The notes: generated by a model not told the origin, from the letters alone. A stretch of DNA of 41,115 nt from Burkholderiaceae bacterium (GCA_019751755.1 JAIENA010000171.1:1-41115); one strand, 5' to 3'. Shown: positions 16,593 to 24,518, counted from the stretch's first letter. A program made the numbers and translations.

Positions 16593-16940
16593 ATGAACGG
16601 TGGTCAGAAGACTGCGCACGATCCGGCACTGGTCCGTGCCTTCCGGATGAAACTCAAACCCGGCCATGAGGCCGAATATCAGCGCCGCCATGATGCCTTG
16701 TGGCCAGAGTTGGCGCAGGCGCTGGGCGAGGCGGGCATTTACGATTATTCGATTTTCCTCGACCCGGAGACGCTGCACCTGTTCGGCGTGCTGAAGCTGA
16801 CCCCGGACCATCGACTCGATGCGTTGCCTGACCATCCCGTCATGCAGCGCTGGTGGGATTACATGGCGCCATTGATGGAAGTGGAACCGGGCAACCGGCC
16901 GTGCCAGTGGCCGTTGACGCCGGTGTTCCACTTCGCGTGA
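16593..16940 (+). CDS. rhaM: L-rhamnose mutarotase
   Basis: Interconverts alpha and beta anomers of L-rhamnose, speeding supply to the isomerase. The 115-aa dimeric alpha+beta-barrel protein has His33 (QRRHDALWP) and Tyr52 (YDYSIFLD); their spacing of 19 equals that of the catalytic His22/Tyr41 of E. coli RhaM. The WWDYMAPLM stretch near the C-terminus is also typical. ATG at 16593 is preferred because AAAGGTGA lies just before it and the protein is already longer than E. coli RhaM (104 aa). ATG at 16578, overlapping the GH105 stop, is the alternative. In rhizobia this gene (rhaU) sits beside rhaK; here it ends the pectinase operon. Confidence 0.9.
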   Translation: MNGGQKTAHDPALVRAFRMKLKPGHEAEYQRRHDALWPELAQALGEAGIYDYSIFLDPETLHLFGVLKLTPDHRLDALPDHPVMQRWWDYMAPLMEVEPGNRPCQWPLTPVFHFA

Positions 16941-16957
16941 CCGGCGGCGCGGCGCGC

Positions 16958-17878
16958 TTAGCGCTCCAGCAGGCCGCGCATGCGCAGCCACTCCTCGGCG
17001 CGCTTGGGCCACGCCGACGTGGTGCCAAGTCCTGCCGTCATGCCGACGCCATGGCCACCCTGTTCAAACACATGCAATTCGGCCGGTACTTTGGCGCGCG
17101 TCAGCGCCTGGTAGAAGCCGATGCTGTTCTCAACCGGGACGGCGGCGTCGCCCTGGGTATGGAACAGCAAGGTGGGCGGCGTATTGCTGGTCACTTGCGT
17201 TTCCAGCGACATGCGCTGCACCAGTTCCGGCGTGGGATGCTCACCCAGCAGTGCTTTGCGCGATCCGGCGTGGACCGCCGGCCCTTGCATGGTGATGACC
17301 GGGTACAGCAGGATCATAAAGTCCGGGCGGGCGCTAATAGCGTCCAATTTCGCGTCCACCCCGCCGCCGCCGCTGCGGCCGTCCGGATGGTCGAACAGGG
17401 TGCCCGCGCTGGCCGCCAGGTGGCCGCCGGCCGAACTGCCGATCACGCCGATGCGCCGCGGATCGATGCCCAGCGCCGGCGCCTTCGAACGCAGCAGGCG
17501 TACCGCGCGCAGCACGTCTTGCAGCGGCGCTGGATGGCCGAATTCGGCCAGGCGGTATTTCAAGACAAAGCTGGTCACGCCCAGGCTGGCCAGCCATTCG
17601 GCATAGCGCAAGCCTTCGCGCTCGGCGGACAGACGCACGTATCCGCCGCCAGGACAGATAATGGCGGACGTGCCGTTGGCCTTGCCCGGCGGCGGCGCCA
17701 CCATGGTCAGGGTGGGCATCGACACATTGGCAATGCGGCCATCTTGTACTTGTTCGGGGCCCAACTGCGGTTTGGCGTTGGGCACACCTTCGGGCCACAG
17801 CGGTTCAGCGCTGTTGGCGGTGGCGGTGACAGGGATCATCAGGGCAATCAGTAAGAGTGAAACCAGGCGTTTTTTCAT
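16958..17878 (-). CDS. Secreted alpha/beta-hydrolase esterase (acetyl esterase-like)
   Basis: A 306-aa exported serine esterase of the alpha/beta-hydrolase_3/Aes type, often labelled acetylxylan esterase. The signal peptide (MKKRLVSLLLIALMIPVTATA) supports the ATG at 17878. PGGGY (residues 76-80) forms the oxyanion hole, Ser149 (GSSAG) is the nucleophile, Asp in TQGDAAVP and His in GGHGVG complete the triad. Its place among rhamnogalacturonan enzymes suggests removal of acetyl groups from pectin. It lies opposite its neighbours: convergent to rhaM and with a start only 11 bp from the divergent DUF1080 gene. No ribosome site is evident. Confidence 0.83.
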   Translation of the reverse strand: MKKRLVSLLLIALMIPVTATANSAEPLWPEGVPNAKPQLGPEQVQDGRIANVSMPTLTMVAPPPGKANGTSAIICPGGGYVRLSAEREGLRYAEWLASLGVTSFVLKYRLAEFGHPAPLQDVLRAVRLLRSKAPALGIDPRRIGVIGSSAGGHLAASAGTLFDHPDGRSGGGGVDAKLDAISARPDFMILLYPVITMQGPAVHAGSRKALLGEHPTPELVQRMSLETQVTSNTPPTLLFHTQGDAAVPVENSIGFYQALTRAKVPAELHVFEQGGHGVGMTAGLGTTSAWPKRAEEWLRMRGLLER

Positions 17879-17889
17879 AAGGGTGGACC

Positions 17890-18600
17890 ATGGCAGGTTA
17901 CAGGAAATCAGGCAAACAGGTGGTGCTGGCGACGGCGATGCTGGTGGCATGGGCGGGGGCTTCGGCGGGTATGGAAGCGGATAGGGGAGCGGATAGGGAC
18001 GCCGCTACCCACGCGGCGGGCAAGCCCGAAGCGCTGTTCAATGGCCGTGACTTTCAGGGCTGGGAGCTGTTGGCCGGCAAGGACATGTCGCCCGAGGGGG
18101 CTTTTACCGTGCTGGCCGGTGGCGTCATCGCGTCGTCCGGCCAGCCGTCGGGCTTTCTGGCCACCACCGCCAGCTACCGCAATTACCGCTTGCATGTGGA
18201 ATGGCGCTGGCCGGGCAAGCCGGGCAATGGCGGGGTCTTGCTGCACATCTCGCCGGGGCCAATGGACCGGGTCTGGCCGCTCAGCCTGCAAGTGCAAACC
18301 AAGCATGGCAGCAGCGGCGACTTGCTGCCGATGTCGAGCTACGCCTTTACGGAAGCGCCGACCAGCGCGCCCGGCGCGCAACCGGTGATCAAGGCGCATA
18401 CGGCGCCCGACAGCGAATTGCCGGCCGGCGAGTGGAATAGCGCCGATATCGTCAGCCGCGACGGCGTGGTCGAAGTGTCGATCAATGGCGTGCCGCAAAA
18501 CCGCATCAGCCAGGGCAAGCCGGACAGCGGGCGGATCGGGTTCCAGTTGGAAGGTGCGCCGTATGAGTTGCGCAACGTGCAACTGGAGCGGCTCGAATAA
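17890..18600 (+). CDS. Secreted DUF1080 (3-keto-disaccharide hydrolase-like) protein
   Basis: A 236-aa exported protein with one DUF1080 domain, a concanavalin-like beta-sandwich. Characteristic stretches are LFNGRDFQGWEL at the domain start, YRNYRLHVEWRW, GNGGVLLHI and GEWNSADIV, then a final YELRNVQLERLE strand. Some members of the family cleave 3-keto-glycosides, but many are uncharacterised. The signal peptide spans about residues 1-27 (ends ASAG). AAGGGTGG lies close to the ATG. It is flanked by carbohydrate esterase and PL22 genes, so a part in pectin fragment handling is likely; the actual reaction cannot be told from sequence. Confidence 0.8.
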   Translation: MAGYRKSGKQVVLATAMLVAWAGASAGMEADRGADRDAATHAAGKPEALFNGRDFQGWELLAGKDMSPEGAFTVLAGGVIASSGQPSGFLATTASYRNYRLHVEWRWPGKPGNGGVLLHISPGPMDRVWPLSLQVQTKHGSSGDLLPMSSYAFTEAPTSAPGAQPVIKAHTAPDSELPAGEWNSADIVSRDGVVEVSINGVPQNRISQGKPDSGRIGFQLEGAPYELRNVQLERLE

Positions 18601-18640
18601 TAGGGGTCGCCCAGTCCCGGATACCGGCGCTGCCGCCGGC

Positions 18641-18664
18641 GCAACAGAGAGCGCAACAGAGAGC
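18641..18664. repeat. 12-bp tandem duplication in a convergent gap
   Basis: GCAACAGAGAGC is repeated exactly twice in the 128-bp space (18601-18728) between the DUF1080 and PL22 stop codons. No convincing terminator hairpin is visible there. Confidence 0.7.
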
Positions 18665-18728
18665 GCAAAAAATGTGGTGACAGCCGGAATATGGTTCCAG
18701 CCGGCCGCGCCGAACCCGCCGCTGGCCA

Positions 18729-20081
18729 TCAGCGTCGTTGCAGCCATGCGTCCGGCACGGGCACGATCGCGATGTTCATGGTGCGGCCATCGTCGGACAG
18801 CATGGCCGACTGGATTTCGATTTTGCTGCCATCCGCATTGAAGGTCGGGTGCGGGTGGTCGGCGGCCGTGGTCTTGTGGCCGGTGGTCAGCAACATCATT
18901 TCCCGCGTGCGGCGGTCGATCAGGTACAGGTTGCGCGAAAAATCGTCGCCCACGGCCCAGCGTCCGTCACTCGAACCGTGTACGTGCCAGAACCCGCTGC
19001 CGGTCGGAATCTGCCCGGCCAGTTCGACTTGCCGGGTGCGCAGGTTGACGATCGCCAGCCCGGTCGGTTTTTCGCGGGTGCCGGCCTGGCCCCAGGCCGC
19101 ATCCTGGCCCGGATTGGCGCCTTCCACCGCCGTGCCGGGCGCGGCGACACTGGCGGCGCCATCCGGAATCGGCCGGTGGCCCATGATCGCCATCGCCACT
19201 TCATCCTTCGAGATCACCGCTTCGTGCGTGACCCATTCATACGGCGCTTCCGGGTATAGCGGGCGCAAGCCGCTGCCATCGGCTTGCACGGTCCAGGTGC
19301 GCTGCGGCGACTTGCCGCCGGTTTCCCAGCAAAACACGATTTCCCCAGGTTGCCACAGGTTGGCCTGGATATGGCCGACCTGGAACGGCACTGAAATCAC
19401 ATGGCGGATTTCGCCGCTGTGCAGGTGCATGCGCGCGATGCCGGCCGGGCCGGCGCCCATGTTGCGCGGGCCGAAGGCGGGTTCGATTTTTGCGCCGGGC
19501 GCCATATGGCGCGCCGCTTCCTCGCGGCCGGTGCGGAAATACACCCACTGTTCATCGGCGTCGAGCGCCATGTCGCCGCCGGCGTCGATCGCGGCCGGCG
19601 TGACGCCGGTGATGCGCTGGTAGGCGTCGGCGCCTTTCAGCGTGCCGGCCTGGCTGTCCGCAAATAGCGTGTCGAGGTTCACTTCGACGATTTGCTGGCG
19701 CTTCGCTTGCGCATCCGGGCGCATGAAGTACAGCTTATTGGTCTTGCGGGCCAGGTTCAGCATGCCGGTATAACCGCCTTGCGTCACTTGCACGATGTCG
19801 CCGCTGACTTCATTGACGGCCAGCGCTTCGCCACCGGCCAGCTTGGAGCGGAACACCAGCCACTTGCCGTCGGCGGTCCATTGCGGGTGGGTGGGGTAGA
19901 TTTTTGAGTCGCCGTGCGGCTTGCTGGTCAAGAAGGTCAGTACGGTGCCGGTGACCGGGTCCTTGACGACCTTGCGTTCGGACGGAAAGCGTTTACCGAT
20001 CTGCGCCTGGGCCGTGCCGCAGGCCAGTGCCAGCGAGATGGAGAGGGGCAACAGCGCTGAGCGCATGGTCATCAAAGGCAT
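18729..20081 (-). CDS. Secreted oligogalacturonate lyase-like protein (PL22)
   Basis: A 450-aa seven-bladed beta-propeller resembling oligogalacturonate lyase (Ogl, PL22), which cleaves short, often unsaturated, galacturonides into ketouronates. Family-like stretches include TKLYFM-type blades (TNKLYFMRPD), HVHGSSDGRW, and DHPHPTFNADG near the C-terminus, with the His-rich motif expected to bind manganese. An N-terminal signal peptide is clear (MRSALLPLSISLALACGTAQA), whereas the studied enterobacterial enzymes are cytoplasmic. Start choice among ATGs at 20081, 20072 and 20066 is uncertain because none has a strong ribosome site. It is divergent from the CE12 gene, 118 bp away. Confidence 0.82.
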   Translation of the reverse strand: MPLMTMRSALLPLSISLALACGTAQAQIGKRFPSERKVVKDPVTGTVLTFLTSKPHGDSKIYPTHPQWTADGKWLVFRSKLAGGEALAVNEVSGDIVQVTQGGYTGMLNLARKTNKLYFMRPDAQAKRQQIVEVNLDTLFADSQAGTLKGADAYQRITGVTPAAIDAGGDMALDADEQWVYFRTGREEAARHMAPGAKIEPAFGPRNMGAGPAGIARMHLHSGEIRHVISVPFQVGHIQANLWQPGEIVFCWETGGKSPQRTWTVQADGSGLRPLYPEAPYEWVTHEAVISKDEVAMAIMGHRPIPDGAASVAAPGTAVEGANPGQDAAWGQAGTREKPTGLAIVNLRTRQVELAGQIPTGSGFWHVHGSSDGRWAVGDDFSRNLYLIDRRTREMMLLTTGHKTTAADHPHPTFNADGSKIEIQSAMLSDDGRTMNIAIVPVPDAWLQRR

Positions 20082-20199
20082 AGTGTCTGGCGTCTTGGTG
20101 GATCGGGAACTTGATTGTCGTGGCTTTCGGGCTGGTGGTCTGCTCAACGCGCTGATTCTTTATTTTGATGGCGCCGCCGGGTATTGAGGCTGTCATAGA

Positions 20200-22689
20200 A
20201 TGGCCGGCATGAACGCTTATACGACGATCGCTTGCGCGTTGACGTTAACCTCGGCCATGCTGGCCGGGTGCGCCGCGCCCGAACCACAACAGCCGGCCTC
20301 CGCATTGCCGGCCGCCGTCAATACCGACCCCAGCGTGACGGCGCGCAACCTGGTGTTGCCGGAGCCGGCCAATCCCGCGCTGCCGTCGCTGATCCTGATT
20401 GGCGACTCGACGGTGCGCAACGGACGTGATGACGGCCAGGGCCAGGGGCCCGCCGGCCAATGGGGCTGGGGCAATCCGGTGGCCGCCTATTTCGATCACA
20501 GCAAGATCAATGTGGTCAACCGCGCGATCGGCGGCTTGAGCAGTCGCACCTACCTGACGGGCGGACATTGGGAGCGCACGCTGGCGTTGGTGAAGGCGGG
20601 CGACGTCGTCATCATGCAGTTTGGCCATAACGACGCCGGTCCCGTCAACGACACCAGTCGCGCACGTGGCACCATCGCCGGCACTGGCAACGAGGCGCAG
20701 GAAATCGACAACCTGCTGACCGGCAAACACGAAACCGTCCACAGTTACGGCTGGTACCTGCGCCACTACATCGCGCAAGTGCGCGCCCGTGGCGCCGTGC
20801 CACTGATTTGTACGCCGGTGCCGCGCAAGCGCTGGGATGCGCAGGGCCGGATCGCCCGCGGCGCCAACAGTTATCCGGCCTGGGCGGCGCAGGTGGCGCG
20901 CGAGGAAAAAGTCGGCCTGATCGACCTGGCCGGCAATGTGGCGCGCCAGTACGATGCGCTGGGGCGCGACGCCGTGATGCGGCTGTTCCCGCAAACCTCG
21001 CCCGAGGAAAACACCCATACCAACTGGGCTGGCGCGCAATTGAATGCGCGCACGGCGCTGGCCGGCATCAAGGCGCTGCGGGTGCCGGCGCTGATGGCCG
21101 CGCTGTCGGAGCAGGCCGCCGCGATTGCCCCTGCCGCGACCGATTCGACCGACAGCCGTCCGAACGAAAACGGTCCGACCGACCGTGGCCCGAGTGTTCG
21201 CACTCCCGCCGACGATGAACGTCCAGTGGTGGACGGCGCCGCCGTGCCGCAGGAAATGCCGCGCAATGCGGCGTTGCCGTCGCTGTGGATTGTCGGCGAC
21301 TCCACAGTGCGCAGCGGCGGCGCCAATGGCGCGGTCGGCTGGGGCGAACGGATCGCGCGTTACTTCGATCCCGGCCGCGTTAATGTCGTCAACCATGCCA
21401 TCGGCGGGCGCAGCAGTCGGACGTTTTATACCGAGGGGCGCTGGAACAAGGTGCTGGCGCAACTGAAGGCGGGCGACGTGGTGTTGATCCAGTTTGGTCA
21501 CAATGACGGTGGGCGCATAGGTGATCCCGCCATGAAAAACCGCGCGTCCGGCCCCGGCACCGGCCCCGAAACCGTGGAAGAGGCGAAACCGGACGGGTCG
21601 CGTGAACAAGTCCACACCTTTGGCTGGTACATGGCGCGCTATGTCGACAGCGCGCGTGCCAAGGGCGCGCAGGTGGTGTTGCTGTCGCCAGTGCCGCACA
21701 AGGACCGCTGGCAGCAGGGACGCGATTTTGAACAGTTTGCCCAGTGGGACGCCGAGGTGGCGCGGGCCGGCGGCGCGCATTTCGCCGACCTGACCCTGGC
21801 CGTGGCCGATGGCTACCGTGGCGTCGGCGCGCAACAGGTGGACGGCTTCTTTTCCGATGCGCGCACCCACACCAATGACGCCGGTGCCCGTTTTAATGCC
21901 GAGCGGGTGCTGGCGCTGCTGAAGGGGTTACAGGCTAGCCCGGTGGCCGGCTGGTTGTCGGAGCAGGGGCGGGCGGTGGCGCCGGCGTCGGCTGCGCTTA
22001 GCGTTAGCAGCAGCACCAGCGGCACCAGCGTTACCGGTGTCACCGGCGACGTTCATCCACACTGTGATGTGGCTGGCCGAACCCGCCGCTTGCTGCATGC
22101 CGACGACTTTAAGCAAGGGCTGGCGAACTGGGTGGCCGAATTCGTTCCTGCGCAATCGGCGGTGACGGCGGCTGGCGGCAAACTGACCGTCGATGTGGCG
22201 GGTGGCGCCACCGTGTGGTTCAAGCCCGTGCTGACCGGCGACTACCTGGTGCGCTACCGGCGCAAGGTGGTGCTGGCGGGCGGTCGCAATGATCGTTTGT
22301 CCGACTTGAACCAGTTCTGGATGGCGCAGGATCCGGCCAGCGCCAATTTATATACGCGTGACGGCACTTTTGAGCACTATGATAGCTTGCGCCTGTATTA
22401 CGCCGGGATCGGCGGCAACGGCAATACCACGACGCGCTTGCGGCGCTATGGCGGCAACGGTGAACGAGTGTTGCTGAGCGATTTGAGCGAGGCGCGTCAC
22501 CTGCTGCAGGCCAACCGCGATTATCTGGTGGAAGTGGCGGTGGTGCGCGGTTGCACCCAGGTCGCGCTCGATGGCGCGGTGCTGTTTTCCTACCGCGACC
22601 CGCAACCGCTGCGCAGTGGGCATTTTGGTTTTCGCACCACGCAGTCGCGCCAGGACATCAGCGACTTCCAGGTGTACCGGCTCGATTGA
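20200..22689 (+). CDS. Lipoprotein with two CE12 rhamnogalacturonan acetylesterase domains and a C-terminal sandwich domain
   Basis: An 829-aa protein predicted to remove acetyl groups from rhamnogalacturonan-I. A lipobox (AMLAGC, Cys24) anchors it. Two SGNH/CE12 domains follow: the first has nucleophile Ser70 (IGDSTVRNG), GGLSSRT and GHND; the second has Ser368 (VGDSTVRSG), GGRSSRT and GHND. The final His block reads EENTHTN in domain 1 and SDARTHTN in domain 2, so the canonical Asp three residues before His is Glu in the first and Ala in the second. After a Ser/Thr/Val/Gly linker, residues from about 630 form a DUF6250-like domain, perhaps carbohydrate-binding. GAGG ten bases ahead supports the ATG at 20200. 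Confidence 0.85.
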   Translation: MAGMNAYTTIACALTLTSAMLAGCAAPEPQQPASALPAAVNTDPSVTARNLVLPEPANPALPSLILIGDSTVRNGRDDGQGQGPAGQWGWGNPVAAYFDHSKINVVNRAIGGLSSRTYLTGGHWERTLALVKAGDVVIMQFGHNDAGPVNDTSRARGTIAGTGNEAQEIDNLLTGKHETVHSYGWYLRHYIAQVRARGAVPLICTPVPRKRWDAQGRIARGANSYPAWAAQVAREEKVGLIDLAGNVARQYDALGRDAVMRLFPQTSPEENTHTNWAGAQLNARTALAGIKALRVPALMAALSEQAAAIAPAATDSTDSRPNENGPTDRGPSVRTPADDERPVVDGAAVPQEMPRNAALPSLWIVGDSTVRSGGANGAVGWGERIARYFDPGRVNVVNHAIGGRSSRTFYTEGRWNKVLAQLKAGDVVLIQFGHNDGGRIGDPAMKNRASGPGTGPETVEEAKPDGSREQVHTFGWYMARYVDSARAKGAQVVLLSPVPHKDRWQQGRDFEQFAQWDAEVARAGGAHFADLTLAVADGYRGVGAQQVDGFFSDARTHTNDAGARFNAERVLALLKGLQASPVAGWLSEQGRAVAPASAALSVSSSTSGTSVTGVTGDVHPHCDVAGRTRRLLHADDFKQGLANWVAEFVPAQSAVTAAGGKLTVDVAGGATVWFKPVLTGDYLVRYRRKVVLAGGRNDRLSDLNQFWMAQDPASANLYTRDGTFEHYDSLRLYYAGIGGNGNTTTRLRRYGGNGERVLLSDLSEARHLLQANRDYLVEVAVVRGCTQVALDGAVLFSYRDPQPLRSGHFGFRTTQSRQDISDFQVYRLD

Positions 22690-22763
22690 TGGTGTTGTGT
22701 AGCGTCACAATGCCGCTCAATGTTGATCAGGGTCGTAAATATTACTGCTTGATGACATGTAAT

Positions 22764-22809
22764 CGATAAATTTGCTTGCGCCCACTGTGCGAATGCGGCA
22801 TATTTATCG
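22764..22809. promoter_or_regulatory. Widely spaced inverted repeat before the Lrp-type gene
   Basis: CGATAAAT (22764-22771) and ATTTATCG (22802-22809) are exact inverted copies 30 bp apart; the second ends one base before the regulator's start codon. A smaller palindrome, GTAA-ATA-TTAC, is at 22735-22745. Lrp/AsnC proteins often bind their own promoters at such sites, so autoregulation is possible. Confidence 0.35.
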
Positions 22810-22810
22810 C

Positions 22811-23293
22811 ATGGATACTCACGACCTGCAAATCTTACAGCTGATCCAGTCCGACAACCGGCGCGCCGCCGCCGACATCGGGCAGGCAATCGGTTTATCG
22901 GTTTCCGCCGTCAGCGACCGGCTGCGGCGCCTGAACGCTTCCGGCGTGATTGCCGCCAACCGCGCCGCCATCGATCCGGCGCGGGTGGGCATGACTGCCT
23001 GCGCCTTTATTTTTGTCGATCTGGAGCCGCGCGCCGACGAGGCGCTGTTTGCCGCCGCCCTGCGCGGTTTTCCTGAAGTGCAGGAAGCCCACCATATCAC
23101 CGGTCCGCATTCGTGGCTGGTCAAAGTGCGCACCCGCGATACCGCCGCATTACAAGTGTTCCTGACCCGCCATCTAAAAATAGTGCCGGGCGTGCTGCGC
23201 ACGGAAACCATCATCGCGCTCGATACCGCCAAGGAAACCTCTGAGCTGGCGTTGTCGGTGCCGGGTGCGCTGCACGAGGGCGGGGCACCATGA
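22811..23293 (+). CDS. Lrp/AsnC-family transcriptional regulator
   Basis: A 160-aa regulator: N-terminal helix-turn-helix (residues 1-55; DLQILQLIQSDNRRAAADIG and SVSAVSDRLRRLNASGVI) followed by the ligand-sensing RAM domain with its typical FPEVQEAHHITGPHSWLVKVRT strand-loop. Such proteins form octameric discs that respond to amino acids. ATG at 22811 begins the recognised helix; an upstream ATG at 22772 would only add residues without homology. It lies 45 bp before a LysE-type exporter on the same strand, a common pairing in which the regulator senses the exported amino acid. Confidence 0.88.
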   Translation: MDTHDLQILQLIQSDNRRAAADIGQAIGLSVSAVSDRLRRLNASGVIAANRAAIDPARVGMTACAFIFVDLEPRADEALFAAALRGFPEVQEAHHITGPHSWLVKVRTRDTAALQVFLTRHLKIVPGVLRTETIIALDTAKETSELALSVPGALHEGGAP

Positions 23294-23338
23294 GTCAGTT
23301 TCCGTTATGCCGGGCGTCTTCCTTGGCGGAGGGCTGCC

Positions 23339-24007
23339 ATGAGTGAGATCGCGATGACGCTGGCGCGCGGGGCGCTGGTGGGCTTTGCCATCGCCGCGCC
23401 GGTCGGGCCGGTTGGATTGCTGTGCATCCGCCGCACCTTTGCGCACGGCGCAGGCACCGGGCTGGCCACGGGATTGGGTGCGGCGGCGGCTGACGCCATG
23501 TATGGGCTGGTCGCCGCCCTCGGCGTCGGCGCACTGGCCTCGCTGCTGCTGGAACACGCATCGACCTTGCGCATGGTGGGCGGCATGCTGATGGTGCTGC
23601 TCGGCGTCGCGTCGCTGCGGCGTGCGCGCCGGCCGGCTGGCGCGGGCCCTGGCGTGGCCAGGGCGGCGACACCCGCCGGCTTGCTGGGCGCCTTCGGCAG
23701 CACCTTCGCGCTGACCGCGTCGAGCCCGATGACGATCCTGTCGTTTGCCGGCCTGCTGGCCGCGCTGTCACCGCCGGATGGCAGCCTCGCTGGGGGCTTG
23801 CTGCTGGTGGTCGGCGTGTTCACCGGGTCGATCGCGTGGTGGATGATCCTGGTCGGCGGCGTGTCCGCCAGCCGCAAGGCGATTTCGCCCAATGCGATCC
23901 GCTGGATCGAAGCGGTGTCCGGCGTGGCGCTGCTGGCCTTCGCCGGCTGGTCGCTGGTGACCGGCTTGACCGGCTTGACCGGGCTGGCTGGGGCAGGTGC
24001 ATCATGA
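23339..24007 (+). CDS. LysE-family amino-acid exporter
   Basis: A 222-aa inner-membrane protein with about six hydrophobic segments and the LysE/RhtB start motif (GFAIAAPVGPVGLLCIRR, residues 14-31). Family members export amino acids or related metabolites by proton exchange. GGAG lies nine bases before the ATG at 23339. The C-terminus, TGLTGLTGLAGAG, comes from a 9-bp tandem repeat (GACCGGCTT, units at 23959, 23968 and 23977). It overlaps the next gene by ATGA. Substrate unknown; the upstream Lrp-type gene is the likely controller. Confidence 0.87.
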   Translation: MSEIAMTLARGALVGFAIAAPVGPVGLLCIRRTFAHGAGTGLATGLGAAAADAMYGLVAALGVGALASLLLEHASTLRMVGGMLMVLLGVASLRRARRPAGAGPGVARAATPAGLLGAFGSTFALTASSPMTILSFAGLLAALSPPDGSLAGGLLLVVGVFTGSIAWWMILVGGVSASRKAISPNAIRWIEAVSGVALLAFAGWSLVTGLTGLTGLAGAGAS

Positions 24008-24516
24008 CGACCGTTGACGGGGCGACCCGGAGTGATGTGGCGCATGGCGGGCAGGGCGCGTTGGCCGGTAGTCCGCCGTCGCTGTTGATCCTCGCCAGCG
24101 ACGCCGAATTGGCCGAGTTGGGCCGTCAAGTGCTGGACGGCACCTTGCCGAAAGCCAGATGGACGCACCGCGCCCATCTGGCCGTGGCGGCGTGGGTGAT
24201 CGGCGCGCGGCCCGACCTGGTCGCGGCGCGCGATATGCCGGACATGATACGGGCCTATAACGTGGCCAGCGGCACCGCCAACACCGACACCGGTGGCTAC
24301 CATGAAACCATTACGCTGGCGTCAGTGCAGGCGGTGGCGGCGTTCCTGTCCGGCCAGCCGCAAGCAATGTCGCTGTCTGCGGCCTGCAACGCGCTGTTTG
24401 TCTCGCCGCTGGGCGACCCGCACTGGCTGCTGGCGCACTGGACGCGCGACCTGCTGTTCTCGGTGGCGGCACGGCGGCATTGGGTTGAACCGGATCTGCA
24501 ACCGTTGCGGTTTTAG
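24004..24516 (+). CDS. Uncharacterised protein coupled to the LysE exporter
   Basis: A 170-aa, probably soluble protein that I do not assign to a named family. It has no signal peptide or membrane segment. A notable central stretch is WTHRAHLAVAAWVI (about residues 49-62), followed by an Asn/Thr/Gly-rich piece (GTANTDTGGYHETIT) and a final hydrophobic/aromatic part with WLLAHWTRDLLFS. The spaced histidines (HRAH, YHET) could bind a metal or substrate. Its ATG overlaps the LysE stop (ATGA 24004-24007), so the two proteins are made together and may act on the same compound. Confidence 0.7.
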   Translation: MTTVDGATRSDVAHGGQGALAGSPPSLLILASDAELAELGRQVLDGTLPKARWTHRAHLAVAAWVIGARPDLVAARDMPDMIRAYNVASGTANTDTGGYHETITLASVQAVAAFLSGQPQAMSLSAACNALFVSPLGDPHWLLAHWTRDLLFSVAARRHWVEPDLQPLRF

Positions 24517-24518
24517 TC

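Noticed and set aside
20245..21870. 541-aa minus-strand frame opposite the CE12 gene
   Set aside because: It is antisense to a gene with full SGNH motifs and has low-complexity Arg/Ala/His content without recognisable domains.
21977..22053. Ser/Thr/Val/Gly-rich stretch in the CE12 protein as a separate repeat element
   Set aside because: The AGCAGCACCAGC-type bases are codon repetition of a flexible linker; no exact unit is kept.
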